This document shows positions 53,577 to 62,742 of a DNA stretch of 64,000 bases, in pieces; position 1 is the stretch's first letter; each line of letters opens with the position of its first letter. This DNA is from Pseudomonas putida. GTDB taxonomy: Bacteria; Pseudomonadota; Gammaproteobacteria; Pseudomonadales; Pseudomonadaceae. Below the pieces are notes generated by a model, which made no database searches, was not told the DNA's origin, and worked only from the letters and a program-made list of their open reading frames with translations. Location: positions 1,350,813 through 1,414,812 of the forward strand of contig NZ_JANHLD010000002.1 in NCBI RefSeq assembly GCF_028682455.1, read 5' to 3'. The position numbers and the translations under genes are program-made.

Positions 53577-56528
53577 TTATGCAGCGTGCGGCGCATCGAG
53601 CAGGCTTCGCGCCTGCACCTGCCGCTGGATTTCCTCGACGTGCTTACGCCAATACGGCTCAAGCTCCTGAGCCAATTGCCCCGGGTCTTTCACATCGCCT
53701 TCCACGGTGAAGGTCATCGGCGCCGAGATTTCAATGGACTGCTCATACTTCGGTGGCTCCTGCTTGACCGGCGGTGGTGGATTGAGCAACGCGGGCAGCG
53801 CTGCAGGCGGTGGCGGCGCCACGGCCAGCGCGCGAGCTACATCGCCCATCGCTGGCTGGGGCGGTACTGCTTGCCCCTCAGGCCGCACCGGGCCGGCGTC
53901 CGGGAACCGGACCTTGTTGCTGACCAGGGCCGGCAGCAAGAACGGGTCTTTGGCATTCGGATCGCGCGGGTCGTAGGACACCGCCGGAGCCTTCTCGGCC
54001 AGCAGGGGCGCTGCTGCAGGCGCTGGCATTGCCACAGGCACCGGCATTGCTACTACTACCGGCGCCACAACCGGCTCCGGCCGCGCCAAACCGGCACCAG
54101 GGAACCTGACCTTGTTGCTGGCCAGGGCCGGCAGCAAGAACGGGTCTTTAGCATTCGGGTCGCGCGGGTCATAGGACACGGGCAGGGGAACTGCTGCAGG
54201 CCCGGACGCCACCTCAACAGTTTTAGCCTGCGGGGTCGCTGGTGCCTTCTCCACCGACGCGCTATCGCCGGCGGCGGCGATTTCCTCCGGCTTTTTCTCC
54301 CCGCCGAACCAGCTTTTGCCAAGGAAGCTGCCCAGGCTCTCGCCCCCCATACTGCCGAGGAACGCACCGACGGCGCCACCGACGGCGGTACCGATCACCG
54401 GCACCACCGAACCAATCGCCGCACCAGCCGCCATGCCGGCCATCGTCCCCGCCAGGCTGCCCGCAGCCCCGCCGTAACCCTCGGCTTTTTCCTCTTGGGT
54501 CTTGGCAGTGACCGCCGTGGTCAAGGTGTTAATGCCGGCATCGAGCATCACTCCGCCCGGCATTAACCGGCCGGCCTTGCCCAACTTGCCCGAAGCGCCA
54601 AGCAGCTTGGCAAACCGCCCTGGTGCAATGGCAGGGGCAGCCATCTTCGGCGCGGGAGTAGCCCGCCCCGCCGCTCGCCGCTGACGACGACGCGACCGAC
54701 GCGACCCTGCAGGGGCCGGCCCAGCAGCACCCAGACCGCCGATGGCGTTGGCATTGACGACAAACACGCGCTGCGGCTCCTTGCTGCTGCCGGCGTTGTC
54801 GTCATTGCTGGCCCCCAATAGACCACCCAACGCCTTGATACCGGCGTCCACGGGTTTGATACCGGTTTGCGGGCCTTTCTCTGCCACAGCGTTCGCAACG
54901 TCGCCCAACCCCTTGGAGCCAGCACGTCCGAGCATCACGCCTCGCCCAATGTTGGCCACGCCCCGAGCAATCTTGAGGCCGCTCAGAATCGTCTTCAGCG
55001 CCACGAACCCGGCACCGGCGGCGGCAAGACCCAGCACGACCGTCTGCGAGCCATCCGACAAATTAGTCAGCCCCTGGGCCACCGCCTTGATGCCCTTGGC
55101 CACCAGGTCAGTCGCCGGGCGAATGGCATCACCGATACTGCGCATGGCGTCATTAGCCGCTTGCCCCGTCTCGGCCCACATCTGCGCCGAGGACTCGCGG
55201 CGTTCGGCCAGGTTCTTGTCGAGAATGCCTGCCGCGTTCTTCGAGTCGTTTTTCAGCTGCTCATACAGACCACGGTTGGCCGCATAGGCCGTCAGTGCCG
55301 CCTTGACCTGCATATCGGCGAAGATATCGCCGGTGCGCAGGGACTTCTCCAGCGCCTCAAGCTGCGCCTTGGCTTTCTCAGGATCGGTTTCCTTGTCGAT
55401 ATTGGCCTGGGCTTCGGCCATCTTCGCGGCCTTGGCCGGGTCGGTGGCCTCGACGTACTTCATGGCCAGGGCAAAGCTGGATTCTAGGGTCGACATACCC
55501 TTTTGAATGCCCGAGTTCAGCGACCTCTGATAGTCGATACCGGCATCCGCGTAGGCCTTGACCACATCCCCGGAACCGATCTTTTCCATCCAGTTCTTGA
55601 GGTTGTTGGCCGCCTCGTCCGAGCCGCCGGCGGTCTTCATCTGTACCTGCAGCATCGCCCCCAGCGAGCTAACCGCATCCAGGCCGGTGCTGCCGTTTTT
55701 CTCCATGCCTGCCAACAGTTGCGGAAACCACTTGGCCATGTCAGCAGCTTCAAAGCTGCCCGCCTGGCCTTGCTTGGCGATAGCCTCAAGGGCCTGCTGC
55801 ATCACCTTCGGGTCGGTGATCTTGGCGTTCTGCTCCAGCGCCTGAATCATACTCGCCGTGTCGACGCCGCTAGCCCCCTGGCCAATGGCGAACTTGGCCG
55901 CCACTGGCGCATAGGCCAACGCCTTGTCCAGCTCCATGCCAGCGCCGACCAGTTGGTTAACCAGGTCGGCCACGTCATTGCGCGCCATGCCGGTATCTTG
56001 CGAAGTCTGGATGACAGTGCGGGTCATCTGCACTTCTTCCGGCTTGTTGGCTACGTTCGCCTTAATCGCAATGTCACGGATGATCGCCTGATAGTCCGCG
56101 CTGATCTTGCCCGCCACACCCAGCGCGCCCACGCCGATCACTGCCTGGCCAACGCTCGACTTCACCCCGGCCTTGCCCTGCTCAATCTGCTGATGTCCCT
56201 TGATCTGCAGATCGGCCGACTTGGCGGCACGGCCCAGGCGTTGATACTCGCGGTTCAGTCGCCCTACTTCGACACCCTGCTTGCGCAGACTTTCCAGGTT
56301 ACCGTCCAGTTTGCGCAGCAACCCGGCCGCCGAGGCCGCGCCGCTGTCGTGCGCTTTCTTCCACTCGCGCAGGCGAATGGTTTCGCCGATGGTGCTCTTC
56401 AACACCTTGGCCTTGTTGCCCTGCTGCTCCAGCTTCCTGATGCCGCTGGTCACCGTATTGAAGGCCGCCCCTACCGACGAACTGACAGCACCGCCGATGA
56501 CCAGCCCTAACGACAGTTTGTTCGCCAT
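53577..56528 (-). CDS. phage tail tape measure protein
   Basis: 983 aa. Coiled-coil N-terminus, then the conserved TMP core (residues about 140-420: ISADYQAIIRDIAIKANVA, TGMARNDVADLVNQLVGAG), hydrophobic segments around 600-720 with Gly-rich GxxxG motifs, and a proline-rich C-terminus. It sets tail length and is ejected with DNA. A block of about 30 residues (YDPRDPNAKDPFLLPALA...KVRFP) is duplicated near the C-terminus. It is preceded on the same strand by E/E'. Confidence 0.92.
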   Translation of the reverse strand: MANKLSLGLVIGGAVSSSVGAAFNTVTSGIRKLEQQGNKAKVLKSTIGETIRLREWKKAHDSGAASAAGLLRKLDGNLESLRKQGVEVGRLNREYQRLGRAAKSADLQIKGHQQIEQGKAGVKSSVGQAVIGVGALGVAGKISADYQAIIRDIAIKANVANKPEEVQMTRTVIQTSQDTGMARNDVADLVNQLVGAGMELDKALAYAPVAAKFAIGQGASGVDTASMIQALEQNAKITDPKVMQQALEAIAKQGQAGSFEAADMAKWFPQLLAGMEKNGSTGLDAVSSLGAMLQVQMKTAGGSDEAANNLKNWMEKIGSGDVVKAYADAGIDYQRSLNSGIQKGMSTLESSFALAMKYVEATDPAKAAKMAEAQANIDKETDPEKAKAQLEALEKSLRTGDIFADMQVKAALTAYAANRGLYEQLKNDSKNAAGILDKNLAERRESSAQMWAETGQAANDAMRSIGDAIRPATDLVAKGIKAVAQGLTNLSDGSQTVVLGLAAAGAGFVALKTILSGLKIARGVANIGRGVMLGRAGSKGLGDVANAVAEKGPQTGIKPVDAGIKALGGLLGASNDDNAGSSKEPQRVFVVNANAIGGLGAAGPAPAGSRRSRRRQRRAAGRATPAPKMAAPAIAPGRFAKLLGASGKLGKAGRLMPGGVMLDAGINTLTTAVTAKTQEEKAEGYGGAAGSLAGTMAGMAAGAAIGSVVPVIGTAVGGAVGAFLGSMGGESLGSFLGKSWFGGEKKPEEIAAAGDSASVEKAPATPQAKTVEVASGPAAVPLPVSYDPRDPNAKDPFLLPALASNKVRFPGAGLARPEPVVAPVVVAMPVPVAMPAPAAAPLLAEKAPAVSYDPRDPNAKDPFLLPALVSNKVRFPDAGPVRPEGQAVPPQPAMGDVARALAVAPPPPAALPALLNPPPPVKQEPPKYEQSIEISAPMTFTVEGDVKDPGQLAQELEPYWRKHVEEIQRQVQARSLLDAPHAA

Positions 56529-56549
56529 GACTCCCCCTTAAGTGCGGGC

Positions 56550-56714
56550 TCAATCCGTGAGCCACCAGACCATGTCGCTGTAAGACATGGTCATGATCTC
56601 TTCAGCAGAAAAATTCAGTTCAGCAGCCAGTCGCTTGGCTGCCAGCTTCTGCAGGGCTGGGTCAAAGCTCGTCGTCTTGCACCAGGCGAAAATAGCCGGC
56701 CTGCACGCGGGCAT
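56550..56714 (-). CDS. tail assembly protein E' (overlapping frame)
   Basis: 54 codons (ATG at 56714) overlap the end of gene E in another frame and run to 56550. The sequence (IFAWCKTTSFDPALQKLAAKRLAAELNF and the end MSYSDMVWWLTD) resembles the C-terminal half of tail assembly chaperones. It may be made by programmed frameshifting from E, which would need a +1 or -2 shift, or by internal initiation. Confidence 0.65.
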   Translation of the reverse strand: MPACRPAIFAWCKTTSFDPALQKLAAKRLAAELNFSAEEIMTMSYSDMVWWLTD

Positions 56715-56964
56715 AGTCCTTGAGGGTCAGGCCCTCCAGATCCTTGGGCCCGACCTCAGCCAGGGAGGCGAACAGGTTCATTTCGCGTTGTTCATCATCG
56801 CTGCCGGCGGTCTGCTGGGCGGCGCGAATATCGCGTACGGTCGGGGCCCGCAAACGCAGCGTGTCGACTTGCACGCCATTGGCTTCGGTGGGCTTGGTCA
56901 GCGTGACGATAACGGCGTCGGCAGTCAGCTTCAGGAACGATGGGATCTTGATTGCATTGCTCAT
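56662..56964 (-). CDS. phage tail assembly protein E
   Basis: 100 aa, P2 gpE-like tail assembly chaperone between the tube and tape-measure genes (LKLTADAVIVTLTKPTEANGV, then LRAPTVRDIRAAQQ). It is not in the mature particle but coats the tape measure during assembly. Its 3' end overlaps the E' frame. Confidence 0.88.
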   Translation of the reverse strand: MSNAIKIPSFLKLTADAVIVTLTKPTEANGVQVDTLRLRAPTVRDIRAAQQTAGSDDEQREMNLFASLAEVGPKDLEGLTLKDYARVQAGYFRLVQDDEL

Positions 56965-56975
56965 GGGGAATCTCC

Positions 56976-57485
56976 TTACAGGCCAAGGGCCGAACGTTGA
57001 GCAGTGAGTTGGTCGACGCCGTTGATGACGCGCTTCATGCCAATCGGGTCGATCTCGTAAATGGTCTGGTTCTTGACCTCCAGCTTGTAATAGGTCAACG
57101 CGACGTTGTGCTTGATCTCAGCCTTGTCGCCGGGCTTCCAGTCGCCCATGTCCACCTCTTTCAGCGAGCCGCGCAGCGTGACAACCACCGGGTTGATCTC
57201 GCCCTTCAGCCCTTTGAAGGCGCCACGGAATGTGCCGTTGAACGCAGTGCCGTCGGCCAGGCCGAAGTTCTTCAGCGACTCACGGCGCACGCCGGTGGTG
57301 ACAAAGCCGGCCTCCTGCTTCTCCATGCCCAGGTCCATTTCCACCGGCATGTCCATGCCGCCGGCGCGGTGCTCTTCCGTCTTCAGGGTGAGCTTGGGCA
57401 GGGTCAGGCTGGGCACATCGCCTTGGAAGCTGATGCCATCCACGAACAGGTTCATGTTGGCCAGAATCTCGGGAATCATTGCCAT
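56976..57485 (-). CDS. phage major tail tube protein (FII)
   Basis: 169 aa, full-length gpFII: ILANMNLFVDGISFQGDV at the N-terminus, PVEMDLGMEKQEAGF and LRGSLKEVDMGDWKPGDKAE in the middle. It polymerises into the inner tube. It is 11 bp upstream of E and 12 bp downstream of the sheath gene, in the canonical order. Confidence 0.95.
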   Translation of the reverse strand: MAMIPEILANMNLFVDGISFQGDVPSLTLPKLTLKTEEHRAGGMDMPVEMDLGMEKQEAGFVTTGVRRESLKNFGLADGTAFNGTFRGAFKGLKGEINPVVVTLRGSLKEVDMGDWKPGDKAEIKHNVALTYYKLEVKNQTIYEIDPIGMKRVINGVDQLTAQRSALGL

Positions 57486-57497
57486 GTGTGCGGCTCC

Positions 57498-58664
57498 TTA
57501 AGCGGCTTTGTCGAGGACTTCGGTCAGCCACTGGTTGGTGACTTCGACGCGGAAATTGGGGTTTTCAGCCGGCAGAACATCAGTAAAACGGATGTTCCAA
57601 TACACCTTGCCCTGCTCCAGCTGGCTGGCCGTGTTCAGGTCGGGATCGGCGAAGACTTCAAAGTTGATGATCGCGCCCTGGGATTTGAGGTCGCGCATGA
57701 ACGCCTGCAGGCCCTCGGTCACGTCCTTGACGTAGGTCGCGGTGATCGAGCGGTCGACCGCCCACTTGTGTCCGTACAGGATCGCGTCCATGACGATATC
57801 CATCGTCCGCACGCGAGTAACGAACGCCCACTTCGGGTCGGTGCTCAGCGTGCGGTTGCCCCACAAGCGGAAACCGTCATCACGGATGATGGTGGCAATG
57901 TTGGCGTTGTTGAGCAGGTTGGCCCGGCAGCTCGGGTCGCCGTCCAGATACTCGATGGCACGGCCGGTGCCGGTGATGCCGACAAACTCCTTGTTCGACG
58001 GCGACGCCCAAAAGCCGTACTCGCTGTCAGTCCAGGCAAACAGGCCCGCGACCCAGGCCGAGCCAGGCGCTTCCGCTTCGCCACTGGTGGCGGTGTCCCA
58101 ATACTTCACGCCGGGATCGACCAGAAACGCACGCTTGGCGCCGAAGTTCTCGGCGTAGGCCTGGGCCGCTTCGTCGGTGGTGTTCGGGCCGTCGATGATG
58201 GCCAGGCCGCGCAGCTTGTCGGCCAGGGCCACCAGAGCGGTACCGACCGCTTGCGTCGCGCTGTGCGTGGGTGCGATCAACAGCCGCGGCTGGGCGTTGA
58301 AGCGGCTCTTTCCATCGAGCAGCGCCTGCAGGCCGGTACGGGTGCCGTCGGCCTGCACACCGCCGATGATCGCCGAAGTTTGCGCGGCACCGTCGATGCC
58401 CTTGGCAACACCACAGGCGACAATCACCGCCTTGGAGCGCTGATAGATGGCCTGGCAAGCCTTGGTGATGGCCGAGGCCGGGCCGAAGGCGGCGACCGCC
58501 TCACGCTCGCTGGTGATCAGCACCAGCTGGTTGGCCTTGGCCGTGGCATCCGCGCCAGGGGTGAAAGTGTCGACCAGGCCGATGATCGAGGACGACGGCA
58601 AGGCGATATTGCGCGCGCCGGTGTCGACGTTCGTTACGGTAACGCCGTGAAAGAAACCAGACAT
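57498..58664 (-). CDS. phage tail sheath protein (FI)
   Basis: The start is the ATG at 58664 (MSGFFHGVTVTNVDTG), giving 388 aa, the normal size. Conserved blocks include VGTALVALADKLRGLAIIDGPNT, WGNRTLSTDPKWAFVTRVRT and the C-terminal VYWNIRFTDVLPAENPNF, VEVTNQWLTEVL. It forms the contractile sheath, so the particle is myovirus- or R-tailocin-like. Confidence 0.96.
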   Translation of the reverse strand: MSGFFHGVTVTNVDTGARNIALPSSSIIGLVDTFTPGADATAKANQLVLITSEREAVAAFGPASAITKACQAIYQRSKAVIVACGVAKGIDGAAQTSAIIGGVQADGTRTGLQALLDGKSRFNAQPRLLIAPTHSATQAVGTALVALADKLRGLAIIDGPNTTDEAAQAYAENFGAKRAFLVDPGVKYWDTATSGEAEAPGSAWVAGLFAWTDSEYGFWASPSNKEFVGITGTGRAIEYLDGDPSCRANLLNNANIATIIRDDGFRLWGNRTLSTDPKWAFVTRVRTMDIVMDAILYGHKWAVDRSITATYVKDVTEGLQAFMRDLKSQGAIINFEVFADPDLNTASQLEQGKVYWNIRFTDVLPAENPNFRVEVTNQWLTEVLDKAA

Positions 58665-58753
58665 TGGAAAGCTCCAGAATGCACAAGGCCGCGACGTACG
58701 CGGCCAGAAAGGAAGAAGGCGCCCCAGGTGGGGCTGCAGGTGGTCGGAACCGA

Positions 58754-59083
58754 TCAGAGCAGCAGCGGCACCACCAGTGCGGCCAGCAGGCAGGCAACCA
58801 GGGGAAACAGCAGATCGAGGCGCCCATCTGGACTCCAACGCCAGATGCGCAAACCGTCGTACCAGCGCAGGTGACTCAGGTGCAGGGCCCGATCATGGGC
58901 CAGCTTGCGCTCGCCGTGGGTGTACTCCCGGCCCAGGAAGAAGAAGACGCCAGCAGCGGCGCCGACCCACTGCCCGGACGGAACGCCGAACAGCGCCAGA
59001 AAGCCCCAGATCAGGGCCATGATGAGCAGGCCCGCCAGGGCGTGCTGCAAGTTGGTTTGATTCACGATGCTTACTCCAGGCAT
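58754..59083 (-). CDS. phage-cluster membrane protein, possible holin
   Basis: 109 aa with two or three membrane segments (about residues 14-34, 37-50 and 90-109) and a charged central loop (FLGREYTHGERKLAHDRALHLSHLRWYDGLR). The hydrophobic helices and position in the cluster would allow a holin-like role, but spanin and endolysin genes are far away and the loop is long. Function unproven. Confidence 0.55.
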   Translation of the reverse strand: MPGVSIVNQTNLQHALAGLLIMALIWGFLALFGVPSGQWVGAAAGVFFFLGREYTHGERKLAHDRALHLSHLRWYDGLRIWRWSPDGRLDLLFPLVACLLAALVVPLLL

Positions 59084-59103
59084 AAAAAAACCGCACTCGG
59101 CGG
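59084..59103 (-). terminator. weak terminator within phage cluster
   Basis: On the minus strand CCGC-CGAGT-GCGG is followed by TTTTTTT. The 4-bp stem is short, so partial termination or attenuation between fibre genes and the membrane-protein gene is more likely than a full stop. Confidence 0.45.
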
Positions 59104-59130
59104 CCTAGGGTTGACGTTGAGGGAAGCGGG

Positions 59131-59595
59131 TCAGGCGGCGTTACCAACGCCCTCGATACTGGCTTGAATAGCCGCAATCGCTTCATCAGCAATCGCCTCG
59201 GCGGCGTTGTGACTGGCTGCCTTGAGCAGTCGCTGCTTGCCCATCAGGCGGGCCGCACGGATGGCGTAGAGTGCCGATTCCCAGGCAGTGGCTTGGGCAA
59301 TGATGGTGTCAGCCGCTGGTTGCGGCTCCAGCTCGGCGGCCTCTGCCCAGGCCTGCACCGCTGGCGGCATGTCGCCGACATAGCCAGCAGCCGCGAAGGC
59401 CCGGGCCTCGACAGCAGCACGCTCATACTCCAGGGCGCGCAGCGGGTCGGTCAAAACGGCAGTGCGCGCCGCATCCGCCGCCAAATCGACTTGTTGCGCT
59501 GCAACGATCAGAGCCGCCGCCAATGGTAGGGCTGCATAGGCATAACCGGCGTAACTGATACCGCCGTGATCCACACACAGGTTGGTTTTTTTCAT
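59131..59595 (-). CDS. phage tail-associated hypothetical protein (154 aa)
   Basis: An Ala-rich helical protein (ALPLAAALIVAAQQVDLAADAARTA, DMPPAVQAWAEAAE). Good ribosome site (GGAGAGG) before the ATG at 59595. Between the fibre genes and the sheath it occupies the place of tail fibre assembly proteins in P2-like clusters, but the sequence does not match those I know. Confidence 0.6.
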   Translation of the reverse strand: MKKTNLCVDHGGISYAGYAYAALPLAAALIVAAQQVDLAADAARTAVLTDPLRALEYERAAVEARAFAAAGYVGDMPPAVQAWAEAAELEPQPAADTIIAQATAWESALYAIRAARLMGKQRLLKAASHNAAEAIADEAIAAIQASIEGVGNAA

Positions 59596-59609
59596 GGTAT
59601 GGCCTCTCC

Positions 59610-60353
59610 TTACAGAGCCGGAAGGTTAGTTAGAACGTTGTTCAGCGTTGCGGGGTTGGTCCCACCAGGTACGTTCAGAATGTAACGGCCACCAAACCCC
59701 GTCGGGAATGTCGTCCCCACGACCTCAAGCAATGTCGCCGCCACGCCAGGACCGACCAGATAAGCGGTGGCGCCCGCCAGGTCAGAGACCTCGCAATCGG
59801 TCATTTTCAAGCCCACCAGCATCGACGTGCTGGTGGTGATAGAGCGGACCAAACAGTTGTTCAATCCGCTTGGCACGGGATCAACCCCATTGGCAGTAGG
59901 GAGCACGATTTTGACCTCACGCAGGTTCAGCATCGCACCCGAAAACAGCGGGAAGCTCGCAAGCATCTGCGCCCCCGCACCGTTCAACTGATAGGCCGGT
60001 CGCAACGAGCGCTTTCCTGCAGCCAAGTCATCGGTGCGAATTGTCAGGTAGCGCCCTTCCAGGCCGTTGATATCGGCGGAGAAGCTGTAATCTGACTGCA
60101 GGTAGACCTCGCAGATACCGCCGTAGGGGGTATTGGCCAGCGCCTTGTCGAGGGTCTTCAGCGGCGCACCGATACTGCCATCATTGGTATCGAGGCCGTT
60201 CTGTTGGTGGATGCGGAAGACCTTTTTGTTGTTCGGGACTGCGGCGATGGCGGCCGCAACGGCAGCATCAATGCCAGCCTTTTTGCCGTTGAAGTAGTCA
60301 ATCAGCTGGGTGGTTTTCGTTACCAGGGTGGCAACATCGGTTTCAAGACTCAT
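59610..60353 (-). CDS. putative tail spike/fibre protein, beta-helix type
   Basis: 247 aa. A short helical N-terminus (residues 1-40) is followed by NGLDTNDGSIGAPLKTLDKALANTPYGG, the typical start of pectate-lyase-like right-handed beta-helix spikes, with later strands of regular length (YLTIRT, LREVKIVLP, LVRSITTSTSMLVGLK). Probably the receptor-binding protein, so it may decide target range. It follows the fibre N-terminal protein by 6 bp. Confidence 0.7.
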   Translation of the reverse strand: MSLETDVATLVTKTTQLIDYFNGKKAGIDAAVAAAIAAVPNNKKVFRIHQQNGLDTNDGSIGAPLKTLDKALANTPYGGICEVYLQSDYSFSADINGLEGRYLTIRTDDLAAGKRSLRPAYQLNGAGAQMLASFPLFSGAMLNLREVKIVLPTANGVDPVPSGLNNCLVRSITTSTSMLVGLKMTDCEVSDLAGATAYLVGPGVAATLLEVVGTTFPTGFGGRYILNVPGGTNPATLNNVLTNLPAL

Positions 60354-60359
60354 GGCGTC

Positions 60360-61046
60360 TTATGCTCCGTGGATGTGTTGGACAACAAGGGTTTGCAGGG
60401 CAATCAGCCCAGCCGCGTTACTGATAGCGGCGCTCAGCAGACCTTCACGGTCTGCGTCTTGTCGCTGCTCGGCAGCCTTCATGCGCGACAGTAGGTTGGC
60501 GATTTGCTCACCGGCGATACGCTGCTGGCCGGCTTGAACAGCAATCTGATCTTGCTGCTGCAGGCCGCGCAGCTGTTCGGCGATCAGGGCCGATGCCTGG
60601 GCTGCCAACGGCCCCGCCAAGGTCAGGTTGAGCCCACCAGGTACGCTGTTGATGATCACGCTGTCAGCCGGCAGCGCGGCCAGCGACACGTCATAGGCCA
60701 GCACAAAGTCTGCATCGGCAGGCTTGTAGGTCAGCGCCTCGGTGGGGTGCGACCACACCGCCAACAAGGTGCCGTCACTCAGCAGAAAGCCGATTTCGCG
60801 GACCCAGTACGCACGATCATCATCGGCGACAGCGGTCAGGTGAATTTGCGTGCTGCTCAGGCGCTCCCCGCCGGCAATGGGGTACTTGGCGACTTGCGCC
60901 TGCAGGCTTTTCTGGTCGGTTCGCGGGGTGTAACCCGCCGAGCCCAGGACGACGTGGGTAATCTCAGCCGACACGCCGGTGTTATCGGCCCGCCAGATCG
61001 CGGCCAAGCCGGCCTTGGTAATGACGGGTTGCAAGGGTGTACTCAT
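60360..61046 (-). CDS. phage tail fibre protein, N-terminal type (H-like)
   Basis: 228 aa, matching the tail-collar/fibre N-terminal family: PVITKAGLAAIWRADNTGVSAEITHVVLG and YWVREIGFLLSDGTLLAVWSHP. The C-terminus is a helical coiled region ending in HIHGA. It should attach the fibre to the baseplate; the receptor-binding part is probably the next gene. It overlaps gene I by 4 bp. Confidence 0.85.
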   Translation of the reverse strand: MSTPLQPVITKAGLAAIWRADNTGVSAEITHVVLGSAGYTPRTDQKSLQAQVAKYPIAGGERLSSTQIHLTAVADDDRAYWVREIGFLLSDGTLLAVWSHPTEALTYKPADADFVLAYDVSLAALPADSVIINSVPGGLNLTLAGPLAAQASALIAEQLRGLQQQDQIAVQAGQQRIAGEQIANLLSRMKAAEQRQDADREGLLSAAISNAAGLIALQTLVVQHIHGA

Positions 61047-61765
61047 AGAACAGCCTCCATCGTGCCGCGCACGACAATGCGGAGCCGTACCGCATTAGCG
61101 ATCTGTAGGCCCTGTTCAGCGTTGATCGGAATGCCCTGCGCCTCGACAGAGCGTCGAACCACGCAGCGCAGGTTGGTAGCGTTGCCCAGCTGTAGGCCCT
61201 GCAGGGCCGGATCGAGCGGCACGCCCTGAGCCTCCACCGAGCGGCGGTATACAGTGCGCACCTGGGTGGCGTTGCCCAGGCGAAGCCCACCATCGAATCC
61301 AGCCCCCAGGCGAAAGTCATAGTGGCTACGCTCGTTCTTGGCCGCGTCGACGAGGGCGCGCAAACGGGCGTAGAGCTGCGGCGACAGAATCGAGCCTTCG
61401 CCGGGGCGGTTGTGGTTGGCCCAGGCGGTCAACTGGAACGTGTACGGCGCGGCACCTGGGATCTGGTGCCATTCCTTGTATTCCGAATTGACCCGCACCG
61501 CCTTGAGCACCCGGCGCACAGCGCCTACGGTGCCCTTGGTCTTGTGAATCGGGATCGCCTCCCGTATCAACGCCCTCTGCTGATCCTCGCTATCCGCCGC
61601 GTCCCAGCCTTCGACCTTCATGCCCCAGGCCAGCCACGGCAGGAAGCCGGGCGGGCAACGCGCCGAGTCGGCCACGCCCCGAATCACCTCCGGGTCGATT
61701 CCCAGGTCACAGGCAACCACCAGAGCCTGCTCCAGATCGGTGGCGTTATGCGGCAGCAGACTCAT
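61043..61765 (-). CDS. phage tail protein I
   Basis: 240 aa, P2 gpI-like baseplate wedge protein (LLPHNATDLEQALVVACD, LPWLAWGMKVEGWD, LIREAIPIHKTKGTVGAVRRVL). The C-terminus carries three short repeats of a GLQLGNATNLR...RRSVEAQGVP type, an extension beyond standard gpI. It overlaps J by 4 bp. Confidence 0.92.
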   Translation of the reverse strand: MSLLPHNATDLEQALVVACDLGIDPEVIRGVADSARCPPGFLPWLAWGMKVEGWDAADSEDQQRALIREAIPIHKTKGTVGAVRRVLKAVRVNSEYKEWHQIPGAAPYTFQLTAWANHNRPGEGSILSPQLYARLRALVDAAKNERSHYDFRLGAGFDGGLRLGNATQVRTVYRRSVEAQGVPLDPALQGLQLGNATNLRCVVRRSVEAQGIPINAEQGLQIANAVRLRIVVRGTMEAVL

Positions 61766-62742
61766 GCAATCACCTCAGTGGCCAACGTGACGCTGCTGCA
61801 ACTGGGGTAATGGCGCTTGTCGCTGGTCACATCGGCCAGGGGCTGAGTCAACCGCACCCGACGCACGCCCGTTACGTGTAACGCGGCATAGATCGCCGAC
61901 AGCGGTAATTGCCCCTCCAGCCGCCGCGCTGCCGCCAGGGCGGCGTCGAGACTGGCACGTGACGCGGCCTTGACCACCGCCGGATCGGGCCCGGCGTCCA
62001 GCTCCAGCACCGCCGCCACGTTGAACGCAGTGGGCTGGCCGAGCTGGGCGCGGGGGCTATCCGTCAGCGGCCGCACATCCTCGGCCGACAGTGCCGCCTG
62101 CACGCTGGCCACCACCTCGGCGCCCGGTACCGGGCTGTCAAGGCGTGGCAGCACCGCCAGCGACACGTCGCCCGGCAACGGGTTGTCGAGGCCGGCGGCG
62201 TAGTCGCAGACCAGCACAATCGCCCCGGCCGGCAACTGCGCCTGCAGCGCTGCTGGGACCGGCACGCCCTTGAACGTCGGCGAATCGACGGAGACACTGG
62301 CCACGCTGGCCGACGCGCTCAGCCCGTGAAACTCATAGGCGCCCCGGCTGCCAGCAACCGAAAGCGCCTCCAGTGACAACCGCGTGCGGTAGCGCAACGC
62401 CTCGTCACCCTCCATCACCGCCGCCACTGGCGGCACCGCGTCAGGGTCGGCCGGGATTAGGGTCAGCCGCTGCACACCATAGTCGGCCGCACGGTTGTCC
62501 AGATCGGTGCCCCGGGCATAGGCCAAAAGGCTCGACTTGGCCGCGTCATTGACTCGGGCCCGGCCGAGCATCTTTTGAAAGGCCGCCACCTCCAGCAACT
62601 TGACGATAGGGTCGGACTCCAACAGCGCGGTCCACTGGTCGCCCATCTGCAGGCGAAAGTCGGCCAGCACCTCCTGATACAGCGTTTCAAACTCCAGCGT
62701 TTCCACCACCTCAGGCGGTGGCAACAGGGACAGGTCAATCAT
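61762..62742 (-). CDS. baseplate assembly protein J
   Basis: 326 aa, a full-length gpJ-like baseplate wedge protein: VETLEFETLYQEVLADFRLQM at the N-terminus, YARGTDLDNRAADYGVQRLTL and RYRTRLSLEALSVAGSRGAYEFHG, all diagnostic. It overlaps W by 4 bp and I by 4 bp, giving a tightly coupled operon. Confidence 0.94.
   Translation of the reverse strand: MIDLSLLPPPEVVETLEFETLYQEVLADFRLQMGDQWTALLESDPIVKLLEVAAFQKMLGRARVNDAAKSSLLAYARGTDLDNRAADYGVQRLTLIPADPDAVPPVAAVMEGDEALRYRTRLSLEALSVAGSRGAYEFHGLSASASVASVSVDSPTFKGVPVPAALQAQLPAGAIVLVCDYAAGLDNPLPGDVSLAVLPRLDSPVPGAEVVASVQAALSAEDVRPLTDSPRAQLGQPTAFNVAAVLELDAGPDPAVVKAASRASLDAALAAARRLEGQLPLSAIYAALHVTGVRRVRLTQPLADVTSDKRHYPSCSSVTLATEVIA

Noticed and set aside
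51737..54566. Long plus-strand frames (343 and 348 codons) opposite D, U and tape measure
   Set aside because: GC-driven antisense frames; the minus-strand genes match known tail families over their full lengths.
56952..58874. Long plus-strand open frame of about 640 codons opposite the sheath and tube genes
   Set aside because: It lies antisense to well-recognised tail genes in high-GC DNA, where stops are rare; its translation is low-complexity (Val/Gly/His/Arg-rich) without any domain.
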